From Acidimicrobiales bacterium (GTDB taxonomy: Bacteria; Actinomycetota; Acidimicrobiia; Acidimicrobiales; SHLQ01), in NCBI GenBank assembly GCA_020628865.1, contig JAHDEJ010000007.1, positions 37,622 to 101,621 on the forward strand: DNA of 64,000 bases, given 5' to 3'. A program made the translations under genes and the position numbers. The first letter of the stretch is position 1. The number at the start of each line of letters is the position of its first letter. Of this stretch, positions 7,277 to 15,098 are shown in pieces. The notes under the pieces are model-generated. The model was not told the origin of the DNA, made no database searches, and saw only the letters and a list, made by a program, of their open reading frames with translations.

Positions 7277-7714
7277 ATGGCGAAAAAGAAAGAAGACGAA
7301 ACGCGGCCCCGCCGGCGCAGGGCCGTCACCCGCGCGAAGATTCGCCAGAAACCGAAGTCAGGCAAGGTCACCAAGGGCGAGAACATCACGGTCGTTTCCC
7401 AAGAGACGCTCGACAAGCTCGGATACGACATCAGGGTCTACTCGAAGGGCAACCCTCGCCGTGTCGCATCTCGCTTCAAGTACGAGACGCCCGACGGTCA
7501 TGCCGCCGATCCGCCGGACCTGAGTGACAAGGGCACCGTGGAGGAGCTCGTCGAACGGCTCGCCGCCCAGGAGGCTGAGATCGAGAATTGGGAAGCCCCC
7601 GACCTCGACGACATCAACGCACAGCGGGCCGAGCATGGCCTCGAGCTGCTCCCCGACGACTACGAGTTCAAACGGCCGCAGGTGATCTACACCGAAGACC
7701 AGCCACTCGCCTAA
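7277..7714 (+). CDS. hypothetical prophage protein with basic N-terminus
   Basis: 145 residues from the ATG at 7277, preceded by AAGGAAGG. Residues 1-35 are strongly basic (MAKKKEDETRPRRRRAVTR), a possible nucleic-acid-binding tail. Residues 70-105 hold an acidic helix (EELVERLAAQEAEIENWE). First of three consecutive rightward genes (7277-8595). Not assigned to a family. Confidence 0.7.
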   Translation: MAKKKEDETRPRRRRAVTRAKIRQKPKSGKVTKGENITVVSQETLDKLGYDIRVYSKGNPRRVASRFKYETPDGHAADPPDLSDKGTVEELVERLAAQEAEIENWEAPDLDDINAQRAEHGLELLPDDYEFKRPQVIYTEDQPLA

Positions 7715-7738
7715 CGCAACGGCAGTCGGGGGAGAGTA

Positions 7739-8140
7739 GTGTCAAGAGGGGAACGCCCGTACGTCTTTGCTCTCGCGGATTCGCGGGGTCAGCTGCGGCA
7801 ATGGCTGGCTGCAGCCAGGGTCTTCTGTGAGTACGAAGTGCTCGCGGCGGTCCCGAATCGGCTCGATGCCCAGATGCGCACCCCTGCGCTGCTGCGCAAG
7901 GCGGAGAAGTTCCGCGACGAGTATGGGTTCGCCGGCCTCGACCTCAAGCTCGGCGGCGTCAGCGTGTGGGTGTTGGGCTCTGTGTGGTTCCCGGACGAGT
8001 TCGACCAGTACAACGAATGGGATCGGGCGCAGACGCCCGACGCGTTCCGGCAGATCCTGCGTGAGGGGCGCACGGTGTTCGACGTTGTGGCAGTGCTTCC
8101 GACCGATCACCGAAGGGCGAGGGTCGATCGGAGGAGGTAG
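7739..8140 (+). CDS. hypothetical prophage protein
   Basis: 133 residues from a GTG at 7739 with GGGGGAG upstream. The visible pattern is an alpha/beta protein with W-rich strand VSVWVLGSVWFPDEFD and helical segments at both ends. Nothing identifies a function. Same strand and spacing as its rightward neighbours, likely one short operon. Confidence 0.65.
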   Translation: MSRGERPYVFALADSRGQLRQWLAAARVFCEYEVLAAVPNRLDAQMRTPALLRKAEKFRDEYGFAGLDLKLGGVSVWVLGSVWFPDEFDQYNEWDRAQTPDAFRQILREGRTVFDVVAVLPTDHRRARVDRRR

Positions 8141-8214
8141 CCGGCTCAGTCTCGACTGTCACAGGCTGCTGGTAGGTTCGCGCGGCGCGCGGAACAACCA
8201 GAAAGGCGCCCGCC

Positions 8215-8595
8215 ATGGCACACGACCCCTTGACCTCCGACGAGATCGCAGCGAACCGAACCAACACCGACCGGTTCGTGCGCCTCGACCGCCGATTCGC
8301 TGAGGTCACCATCTCCAAAGCGCACCCCGACTGCGTGACCTGCGACGACACCGCACTCGACGCCCTCAACCAGCTCCACGCCCACGGCACCCCACCGTGG
8401 TCCACCGCCGTCTCCTACGACACCCGCCACCAGCACGAGATCACGGTCGCGCCGCTGTGGAACCCGGCGGTCAACGACAACCTGACCCGGCTGCGCATGC
8501 TGGCCGAGTCCGAGGACGTCACGGTCGCCGGCGACGCCGACGCCAACACGGTGTTCCGGGCGCTCGTCGACGACCGGCTGGCCAGGATCGGATAG
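8215..8595 (+). CDS. hypothetical prophage protein
   Basis: 126 residues starting MAHDPLTSDEIAANR, with AAAGG about 10 nt upstream. A HPDCVTCDDTALDAL segment (C-x2-C) is central and the C-terminus is a helix (ANTVFRALVDDRLARIG). No family recognised. Last of three consecutive rightward genes. Confidence 0.65.
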   Translation: MAHDPLTSDEIAANRTNTDRFVRLDRRFAEVTISKAHPDCVTCDDTALDALNQLHAHGTPPWSTAVSYDTRHQHEITVAPLWNPAVNDNLTRLRMLAESEDVTVAGDADANTVFRALVDDRLARIG

Positions 8596-8605
8596 GAACG
8601 TCGGC

Positions 8606-8658
8606 CCTTCGGGTCACACCTTTTGCCTCCCCAGGCGCAAGTACGACGGACCCGAAGG
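8606..8658. terminator. bidirectional hairpin between convergent genes
   Basis: Perfect 10-bp arms CCTTCGGGTC (8606-8615) and GACCCGAAGG (8649-8658) with a 33-nt loop, located between the stop at 8595 and the convergent stop at 8671. Confidence 0.5.
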
Positions 8659-8670
8659 ACCGGTTTCGGC

Positions 8671-8820
8671 TCAGTCCAGCCCCTCCGAACTGGCGAGCAC
8701 GACCAGGATCGCGACTCCGATCCAAAGGGCGGTGAGGAGCAGGATCAGGCGGATCACGAATCGAGTGACGGTGGCGGCGATGTTCGGGGAGTGCCACCAG
8801 GCGACGACGGTTCGTATCAC
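8671..8820 (-). CDS. 49-residue single-pass membrane protein
   Basis: The minus-strand frame from GTG 8820 encodes a helix with basic N-terminal half and the hydrophobic run LILLLTALWIGVAILVVL, then a short tail. The composition supports a real small membrane protein. The start is doubtful: the GTG lies inside the predicted -10 of promoter 4 and the next in-frame start is 22 codons later. Function unknown. Confidence 0.45.
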   Translation of the reverse strand: MIRTVVAWWHSPNIAATVTRFVIRLILLLTALWIGVAILVVLASSEGLD

Positions 8821-8844
8821 AATGCGAACGTATCAGAATGTCTT
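8816..8844 (-). promoter_or_regulatory. phage promoter 4 with GACAT-nn-TGATACG box
   Basis: Minus strand: -35 AAGACA (8839-8844), 17-bp spacer, -10 TGTGAT (8816-8821). Box at 8830-8842. Points at the small membrane protein gene. Confidence 0.6.
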
Positions 8845-8943
8845 TAACGTATCTACTTGGCGGTGTCGCAGGCGGGCCGGTTGCGGACTCGAGCAGCGTC
8901 CGCGAATGTGGATGCGGCGGAAACATCACGAAGGGCGGACCGC

Positions 8944-9459
8944 ATGTTCGACGTACTCAAGCGATTCATCGATCGACTCACCACGTGGATCACCAACCGG
9001 AACAAACCGTTGATCCCGGAGAAGACCGAGCAAGAGAAGATCGAGGACGCCCTCAAAGCGTCACGTCAGAGGCCGGGCCTGACGGTCACCGAGTGGGGCC
9101 GGAAATGGCTCGAAGAGGGCTACCAGATCGACCCCGAGGACGCGAACTCGTGGAGCCGGTCGTTCGTCGATGCCGACGGCAACCCGACCGGCAGACCCGA
9201 AGGGAACGGTCCCGCGTCGCAGCGCTTCCTGCAGTTCAACGAGGAAGGCACGCTTCATCCGGGTTGCACCACCAATCAGGTGCAGCGGGCCACAAACTTC
9301 GTGTCGCTCGCCGAATGGCAGAAGACGTCGACGAGAGCGATCGCGGTGTGGATGGTCGGCGCGAACTGTGTCGACAAGTCGACGCCGCCCACACAGGGGT
9401 CCGATGGTGGCCTGACCGTCAATCTGCTGCCCGGCTGCAAGACTCCGTGGCCGTGCTGA
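8944..9459 (+). CDS. hypothetical prophage protein
   Basis: 171 residues from the ATG at 8944, preceded by AAGGGCGG. Charged helical N-terminus (FDVLKRFIDRLTTWITNRN), then a P/G-rich middle and a C-terminal part with four cysteines. No signal peptide and no recognised family. It converges on the large terminase gene, leaving only 4 nt between the stops. Confidence 0.65.
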   Translation: MFDVLKRFIDRLTTWITNRNKPLIPEKTEQEKIEDALKASRQRPGLTVTEWGRKWLEEGYQIDPEDANSWSRSFVDADGNPTGRPEGNGPASQRFLQFNEEGTLHPGCTTNQVQRATNFVSLAEWQKTSTRAIAVWMVGANCVDKSTPPTQGSDGGLTVNLLPGCKTPWPC

Positions 9460-9463
9460 CCGG

Positions 9464-11146
9464 CTACCAGTCGTCCGACGTGGTTCCCGACTGCGTACCC
9501 CGGCCCATCCGGCCACGACGCTGAATCCGGACCTTCTTCCGTAGCCAGTTGTACGCCGTCGCCGCCGCATCGACCTGGTCGTCGTGGCGGCCCGTCGGGA
9601 ACGCTGCGAGCTCACGAACGAACGGGCCCGTCCACTGCCGGCCCGCCCCTTCGCCGGGCATGTCGCCCGACAGCTTCACCCAGCCCCGCTGCTGCTCAGC
9701 GGACAGCGACTGGGCGCGCACCAGCTTCGAACCGGTCGCCGGCACATGATGCACCGGATACTTGGCCAGCAGCTTCGCCTGATCCTCTTCCCACGTGACA
9801 CCAGCAGCGCCCGGCTGCTTCTCGATGACGATCGAGACCGCCTGGTTCGAACCGAAGAACTGGGCGTCATAGGCGGCGACACGGGCGATGTTGTCGTCCA
9901 CCGACGTGCCGTGCGCCCGGAACCGGGCCACATGCAGGATCGTCGCCCGATACTCCTGATCGATGCCGATCAAACAGCCGACCGTGAAATCCGATGTTTC
10001 CTTCTCGGTCGCGGCCAGATCCCAGCCGCGCGCCAACCAGATGTAGTCGGTGCCCCAGGCGGCTTCGAACGACACCCGTTCCCAGTTCTCCGACGGGAAC
10101 GTGTCGCCCTCCACGACATGCTCTTTGTGCTGCTTCTCCGACATGAACGCCGCCAGGCCCATGTCGTTCATTTCTTTCTCGGTCGTTTCGAGATCGAGGC
10201 CGGCCCACGACGGCTGACCCGACAGCACCACGTACCGGCGCGGATCCTCGTCGCTCGGGATCTGCTCTTCGTACTCGAGGTCCCAGACCTGCGGGACCGG
10301 CCCGACCGTGATCCGATCGGAAAGGAAATCGGCTCGTTTGTCGAGCAGCTGCGCCATCATCGAGTCGCCGTGGATCATGTTCTGGATGTAGACGATGATC
10401 ACGTTCTCGGCGCCCGCCGGGATGATCGCGTTCGTCACGATCTCGATCTTCTTGCGGGTCATGTACGGCGTGTCGTGCTTTTCCTCGAGATCGTCGAGGA
10501 TGATCATGCCCGGCCGGTCATCCTCGACCTTCGCGCCACGGATCGCCTGATCCATGCCGAGCGCGTCGATCGTCAACCCCGACCGTGTACGGATCCGGGC
10601 CCGACGCCAATCACGGGCCGTGCCCTTCGCCGTCACATACGTCGACGCCACGTCCGGGTAGGCGGCGGTCATGATCGGTGACGCCAACAGCTCGCCGACG
10701 TCCGACACCTTTCCCTCGGCCGCCGTTTGGGTCGATTGGACGTACAAGCAGTAGGGGCGGAGCCGCATCATCGCCACCTGGGCGAGCATCAGCTGCAACG
10801 TCGTCGTCTTCGCTCCGCCACGATTCAGGCACATGACCATCGGCCGAGGACGGGTCTGGTCGATCGAATGCAACCAGTTCCACGCCGTACGGTGATGGGC
10901 CGCATAGTCGACCGACGCATAGCCGGGAGCCAGCAGGGCGTTGGTGAGCTCCCAATACTTGCAATCGATCGCCAGACGCATCAGCGCCGCCCGATCGGCG
11001 ATCGCCGGATCCGAACCGATCGCCTCGATCGCGTTGTGGAACTGGTCGACGAGCGGATCGGACAGGTCCACCAGGCCGGTGCCGGTCCGGCGCACCGGAC
11101 GGAACTCGGGTTCGTCCGGCACGGCGAGCGTCGTCACCGCGCTCAC
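9464..11146 (-). CDS. phage terminase large subunit
   Basis: 560 residues with both expected activities. The ATPase part has a Walker A-like RGGAKTT (109-115) and Walker B IILDDLEE (215-222). The nuclease part has WDLAATE (375-381) with the metal-binding Asp376, DFTVG (386-390), IEKQPG (441-446) and HDDQVDA (521-527). Terminases package DNA into proheads by ATP-driven translocation and cut it at the end. The start overlaps the small-subunit stop in ATGA. Unusually, no portal gene follows; convergent rightward genes lie immediately downstream. Confidence 0.93.
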   Translation of the reverse strand: MSAVTTLAVPDEPEFRPVRRTGTGLVDLSDPLVDQFHNAIEAIGSDPAIADRAALMRLAIDCKYWELTNALLAPGYASVDYAAHHRTAWNWLHSIDQTRPRPMVMCLNRGGAKTTTLQLMLAQVAMMRLRPYCLYVQSTQTAAEGKVSDVGELLASPIMTAAYPDVASTYVTAKGTARDWRRARIRTRSGLTIDALGMDQAIRGAKVEDDRPGMIILDDLEEKHDTPYMTRKKIEIVTNAIIPAGAENVIIVYIQNMIHGDSMMAQLLDKRADFLSDRITVGPVPQVWDLEYEEQIPSDEDPRRYVVLSGQPSWAGLDLETTEKEMNDMGLAAFMSEKQHKEHVVEGDTFPSENWERVSFEAAWGTDYIWLARGWDLAATEKETSDFTVGCLIGIDQEYRATILHVARFRAHGTSVDDNIARVAAYDAQFFGSNQAVSIVIEKQPGAAGVTWEEDQAKLLAKYPVHHVPATGSKLVRAQSLSAEQQRGWVKLSGDMPGEGAGRQWTGPFVRELAAFPTGRHDDQVDAAATAYNWLRKKVRIQRRGRMGRGTQSGTTSDDW

Positions 11147-11826
11147 TTCTTCGCCGCCGCCTTCTTCACCGGCTTCTTCGCTGCCGTCTTCTTCTTGGCC
11201 GGCGCCTTCTTCTTCACCGGCTTCTTCGCCGGCTTCTTCGCCGGTTCCTCCTCCGGCTGCGCCCGAGCCGCCTCGAGTAGCGACGTCAACGCCTGCGACA
11301 CCTGCGGATCCGGCTCCGCCTCCACCTCAATCGGGCCGCCCTCCGGACCCGACAACTCCACCTTCTGATCCGGTTCGCCCCGAGATGTCCGCTCGACCTT
11401 CGTCCCCACCTCCAACCAACGAATCAGCTCCGACGCCGACATCTTGTTCAGATCGATCGCCTCGATCCCGTTCGCCTCGTCGCCCAACAGCCGCTGCGCC
11501 ACCTTCTGCAACGTCTGACGAGACAGATCGGCATGGAACTTCGCCGTTTCCCGGCGGGCCTCCTCGAGCTCGTGGCGGGCGATCCGGTCGAGGTGGATGT
11601 CCCACCGTCGGCAGCGTTCCTGCCACCACCAGCGGGCCGACAGCTGTCCAATGTTCGTGAGGGACATGTCCAGCTGCTGCGCGAGCGACCGTAGCGATCG
11701 GGCTGTGGGGTCGAGGTTCCGGTAGGCGGCGAACGCGGCGAAGCTCTTTCCCGCTTCCTTGGGGAGCTGTTCCCAGGGTTCGCAGTCGAGCCGGTCCCAG
11801 TCGGGTTCGGGGCGGGAGTTGGGCAT
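11143..11826 (-). CDS. probable terminase small subunit with histone H1-like tail
   Basis: 227 residues from the ATG at 11826 (TGATG overlap with the ParB-like gene). Residues 38-75 resemble a DNA-binding HTH (SLRSLAQQLDMSLTNIGQL), followed by long helices (80-145). The position immediately before the large subunit supports the small terminase assignment. Residues 195-227 are almost only K, A and P, an arrangement like histone H1 or actinobacterial HU tails, which would add non-specific DNA binding. The tail is part of the same frame up to the stop, so it is not an artefact of a frameshift. Confidence 0.72.
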   Translation of the reverse strand: MPNSRPEPDWDRLDCEPWEQLPKEAGKSFAAFAAYRNLDPTARSLRSLAQQLDMSLTNIGQLSARWWWQERCRRWDIHLDRIARHELEEARRETAKFHADLSRQTLQKVAQRLLGDEANGIEAIDLNKMSASELIRWLEVGTKVERTSRGEPDQKVELSGPEGGPIEVEAEPDPQVSQALTSLLEAARAQPEEEPAKKPAKKPVKKKAPAKKKTAAKKPVKKAAAKK

Positions 11827-12692
11827 CAGACGAACAGGGACCAGGGGCTGTCGGTGTCGGTGAGCAGTCCGGTCTCGTAGGCGTGGTCGATTTTGTGGCG
11901 GATCTGGTCGGCGATGTCGTCGGGGATGACGCCGGTGCCCATGACTTCGACTACGGGGGTGGTTGCGGTGTCGGGTTGGGGGTCTTCGGCGAGCCGTTGG
12001 AGGCCGGCGTTGACCATGTACGAAATCGCGGTGCCGACGGAGACGATGGAGCGTTCTCGTCGGACGGTCGAGAGGGCGTCGATGAGTTTGCGGTAGTGCT
12101 CGATTGAGGCGTAGCCGTACAGGTCGCCGGTCTTGTCGACTTTGTCGATCAGTTCGGAGAAGTCGTCTTGTTGGGCGGGGGTGAACGTGAACACGATCGT
12201 GCGCCATGTGAACGGGACGGCGGGGGCGGGGAGGATCGATTCGTCGGCGGCTTTCGGGGTGGGGAGCAGGTCGACGTCGAGGCCGGTGGCGAGGAGCTGG
12301 TCGGGGTTGCTGATTTCGGCGACCATGCGGCGCAGCACATCAGCGTCGGACTCGCCGACCAACGCGTTGTGGGCGATCTGCTTGGCGACCTGTTCGCCGC
12401 GGTCCATGTTGGTGCGATCGACGATCGTCGGGATCTCGGTGAGGCCGGCGACTCGGGCGGCACGGGACCGGTGGTGTCCGGAGATGATGTCCAGATGGGT
12501 CGGTTCGGCGATGTCGGCCGGCAGGTGGCAGTAGGGGAACTGTTCGAGGGCGCCGCGTTGGCGGATGTTGTCGACGAGCTGATCGAACTTCGCCGGTGCC
12601 ATCACCTGAGCGTTGACATCGGCTTCGCGAAGCTCGTCGATGCCGACCATCCACAGTTCCATGCCGTCGCCGAGGTCAACGAGTTTGTGCAT
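11826..12692 (-). CDS. ParB-like N-terminal domain protein
   Basis: 288 residues from the ATG at 12692. Residues 30-90 match the ParB/sulfiredoxin fold, with SGHHRSRAARVAGL (71-84) in place of the chromosomal GERR-x-RA motif. The C-terminal part is helical and does not show a clear partition HTH. Phage proteins of this type occur next to DNA-modification or terminase genes and can act as nucleases, NTPases or DNA-binding adaptors. Here it is coupled both to the modification enzyme upstream and to the small terminase downstream, so it may link modification to packaging (inference). Confidence 0.75.
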   Translation of the reverse strand: MHKLVDLGDGMELWMVGIDELREADVNAQVMAPAKFDQLVDNIRQRGALEQFPYCHLPADIAEPTHLDIISGHHRSRAARVAGLTEIPTIVDRTNMDRGEQVAKQIAHNALVGESDADVLRRMVAEISNPDQLLATGLDVDLLPTPKAADESILPAPAVPFTWRTIVFTFTPAQQDDFSELIDKVDKTGDLYGYASIEHYRKLIDALSTVRRERSIVSVGTAISYMVNAGLQRLAEDPQPDTATTPVVEVMGTGVIPDDIADQIRHKIDHAYETGLLTDTDSPWSLFV

Positions 12693-14941
12693 CAGTCCGT
12701 TCCTGTCTTTCGGGTGTTCTTCGCTCGCTGCTGTTTCCAGCGTTCGTCCCGGTCCCACCAGCGGCGGTACGTGTCGGCGATGCCGTCGTCGCCCAGGTCG
12801 CCCCGGTAGATCAGCTTGAATCCGTGCTCCGGGTGGACGTCGCGGCGGGCCAGTTCCATCAGGCCCCGGTAGCCCTTCACCTCGTGCTTCGAGGTGAACA
12901 TGACGGTGGTGATGCCCTCGGCGAGGTCGACGGCCATCATCGTTTTCGGTGACGCCATCGCCTGCAAGGTGGGGCGTTGCATGGCGAGCATGGCGCCCAA
13001 CAGGGTCAGCCGGCCGTCGTCGTCACGGGGTGGGGCGAACGACCATTGCAGGATCGCGAGTTTCGGGGCCCGAGGGGAGTGCGGCCGGAACACCGGCGAC
13101 AGGTCCACACCGAACGCACAGGCGATCTTGCCGTCGACCAGCACGGCGGCGGAACCGGCGGCGGCGTCGGTCAGGAACCGGTGAGCGAACCGCTGTTTCA
13201 GGTAGTTCGCTTCGCCCGGATCCAACATGGCGAGGCGGACGTCGGCTTTGCGGCGCAGCGGATCGTCCGGCTCGAGCACCGGCCAACGCGGTTCTGAACG
13301 GACCGCTTGGGTGCGTTTGGGGGTGACCTTCACGCCGCCAACTGCGTCGAGGAGCTCGTCAGGGCGGTTCGTCACGTAGTAGGTGTGATGGCCGGCAGCG
13401 CCAGAGCCGCGGGCATACACCGGTGGGCCGGCCGGTTTCCCGATCGGCGCCATCTGGATCGACACGACCAAACATTCGGCGTCAGCTGCCTGGGCGAGCA
13501 GATCGGTGACGCCCTGCTGAGGGTCGAAGATCTTGTAGTCGGGTTCGGTCCAATCGATCCGGCCGCCCGTGTCGAACTGCTGCTCGAAGCCAGAGTTATG
13601 CATGGCGTAGCCCTCGCCGATGTACGTGCCCGAGTCGGTGGTGATCGACTGGATCTCCCGCAAACCGACCGGTTCGACCGACACGATCTGGACCTTCTCG
13701 ATGATCCGGAACCCCTTCGGTGGCCGGTACTGGCCGAGGAGCCGGATCGGTCGGAAAAGGCCGAGCGCCCTGGTCGTCTCGGCGACGTTCGTGATCGACA
13801 GTTGGTGGACGTCCCCATTGGTTCCGCCACCGGCCGAGTGCGAGACAACGAAGCCATGCTCTTTGAGGATGCGTTCGCACTCGTCGAGCACCGGACCGGA
13901 CTTCCGGGACACTGTGAGCGAAAACGAGCTCTTCTTGCCTGGCTGCATGCTCAGATGGCCCTCGCCGTCGTACATGCCCGACAGCCAGCCGGCATCGAAC
14001 GACCGGGCTGGTTCCCACATGTCGTACGCCCTCAGCGCGAACATGCCGACCAGCGGGCGAGGACGCTCACCGCCCGTGCCTTCCGACGTCACATACTGCC
14101 GGTTGGAGGCCGTGTACTCGTACGGGTCGACCAGCCATGGATGGTTGGTGGTGCACACCACCGAATCGCCGTTGGCGAGCGTTACGCGGACGCACGGCGC
14201 TGTTCGACGATCGGACCGGGTGATCGTCGCGATCTTGGAGTTGCGGCGACCGTGCGCAACATCGGGGGTCTCTTCGTCGAAGGCGACGATCTGGTCGCCG
14301 ACCTCGAGCTCACCGCACGGCACCCAGCGCAGGTCAGCGGTCAAGATGCGCTCAGAGATCTCCAAGCATTTGTAGGTCGGCACGTTGGCGATCATCAGCG
14401 CTTTCGGATCGGTGAGGATCCGGTCGAGGTGATCGACGACGTCTTCGCCGGCGAACTTTGCGCCAGCCAACTCGCCGGCCAACGCCTTCGTGCGTTTCGT
14501 CAGCGACGCCCGATGATCCGACGCTGCGGCTTTGAGCTCGTCGACGATCGCTGCGGTGTAGTCGGAGTCCTTGCGAGCCAGGATCGCTTCGTTGCGTTGC
14601 ACGACGATCTCGTGGAACAGATGGGCGGCCTGGGCGCACGGGTCGTCGCTGTCGAACGGGAACGGATCGCCGAGCAGCGTGACGTTCAGTTCCTCGAGGG
14701 ACCGGCCAGCGATCGCCGTGCCCAACGCACAGCTGAACAGGGTGACGTCGGAAAGCTCCATGAGCTTCGGGTCCCAACCGAGGCTGCACGCGAGACTGCC
14801 GACGGCATAGGAGCCGCCGGCAGGTTCATGCAACGCCGAGTACTTCGATCGGATGGCCGGCGAGGCGAGCAGCTCGCCGAGCCAGGCCCGTTCCGGTGCT
14901 TCAACAACCCCGAGAAACAGACCCCACGGCATTTGGTGCAT
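12692..14941 (-). CDS. D12-class adenine methyltransferase / Mom-like modification protein with intein
   Basis: 749-residue precursor. Residues 1-191 resemble a D12-type N6-adenine methyltransferase: motif I HEPAGGSYAVGS (38-49) and motif IV NVPTYK (186-191), continuing after the intein as SGFEQQFD. The intein spans residues 192-449. The C-terminal part (about 560-749) has a GNAT-like pattern with VKGYRGLMELARRD and LIYRGDL, reminiscent of Mu Mom and of proteins labelled putative antirestriction adenine methyltransferase in actinophages. That name is recalled from memory and not checked. The mature protein would be about 491 residues and would modify adenines in phage DNA to resist restriction (inference). 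The start is ATG 14941 or 14932; both lack a strong Shine-Dalgarno. Confidence 0.72.
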   Translation of the reverse strand: MHQMPWGLFLGVVEAPERAWLGELLASPAIRSKYSALHEPAGGSYAVGSLACSLGWDPKLMELSDVTLFSCALGTAIAGRSLEELNVTLLGDPFPFDSDDPCAQAAHLFHEIVVQRNEAILARKDSDYTAAIVDELKAAASDHRASLTKRTKALAGELAGAKFAGEDVVDHLDRILTDPKALMIANVPTYKCLEISERILTADLRWVPCGELEVGDQIVAFDEETPDVAHGRRNSKIATITRSDRRTAPCVRVTLANGDSVVCTTNHPWLVDPYEYTASNRQYVTSEGTGGERPRPLVGMFALRAYDMWEPARSFDAGWLSGMYDGEGHLSMQPGKKSSFSLTVSRKSGPVLDECERILKEHGFVVSHSAGGGTNGDVHQLSITNVAETTRALGLFRPIRLLGQYRPPKGFRIIEKVQIVSVEPVGLREIQSITTDSGTYIGEGYAMHNSGFEQQFDTGGRIDWTEPDYKIFDPQQGVTDLLAQAADAECLVVSIQMAPIGKPAGPPVYARGSGAAGHHTYYVTNRPDELLDAVGGVKVTPKRTQAVRSEPRWPVLEPDDPLRRKADVRLAMLDPGEANYLKQRFAHRFLTDAAAGSAAVLVDGKIACAFGVDLSPVFRPHSPRAPKLAILQWSFAPPRDDDGRLTLLGAMLAMQRPTLQAMASPKTMMAVDLAEGITTVMFTSKHEVKGYRGLMELARRDVHPEHGFKLIYRGDLGDDGIADTYRRWWDRDERWKQQRAKNTRKTGTD
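13595..14368 (-). other. intein coding segment, LAGLIDADG type
   Basis: 258 codons, from Cys1 (CLEISERIL) to the C-terminal HN, with Ser as +1 residue. Visible intein blocks: A (C-L and VGDQIVAF), B (VVCTTNHPW with T-x2-H), one LAGLIDADG-like motif (AGWLSGMYDGEGH), and the G-block end (YAMHN then S). Only one dodecapeptide motif is evident, so the endonuclease may act as a dimer or be degraded. The insertion lies directly after NVPTYK, in the methyltransferase catalytic motif. Confidence 0.9.
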
Positions 14942-14979
14942 TCGGTCGGTGCTTTCGGTGGGCGGCTATGGCGAATGGT

Positions 14980-15050
14980 CCGGAGCCACAGGGATCGAAC
15001 CTGGCTCTCCACGCCCCAAGCGTGGTGTGTTCCCCAGAACACCTACTCCG
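14980..15050 (-). tRNA. phage-encoded tRNA-Pro(TGG)-like gene
   Basis: A 71-nt cloverleaf can be folded: acceptor CGGAGTA with GGCTCCG (one wobble, one mismatch), a D-arm with a 5-bp stem but a 4-nt loop, anticodon stem CCACG/CGTGG with loop CTTGGGG (anticodon TGG), and a T-arm with loop TTCGATC and four pairs. CCA is not encoded. The short D-loop and the missing T8 are atypical, so function is likely but not certain. The first base lies exactly 7 nt after the -10 of promoter 5, and the modification gene starts 39 nt downstream. Confidence 0.75.
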
Positions 15051-15057
15051 AATGACG

Positions 15058-15086
15058 CCGATACTAGCCATGTATCATGATGTCTT
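15058..15086 (-). promoter_or_regulatory. phage promoter 5 driving the tRNA
   Basis: Minus strand: -35 AAGACA (15081-15086), 17-bp spacer, -10 TATCGG (15058-15063), 7 nt to the tRNA 5' end. Box at 15072-15084. Confidence 0.7.
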
Positions 15087-15098
15087 CCACTACCGGGG

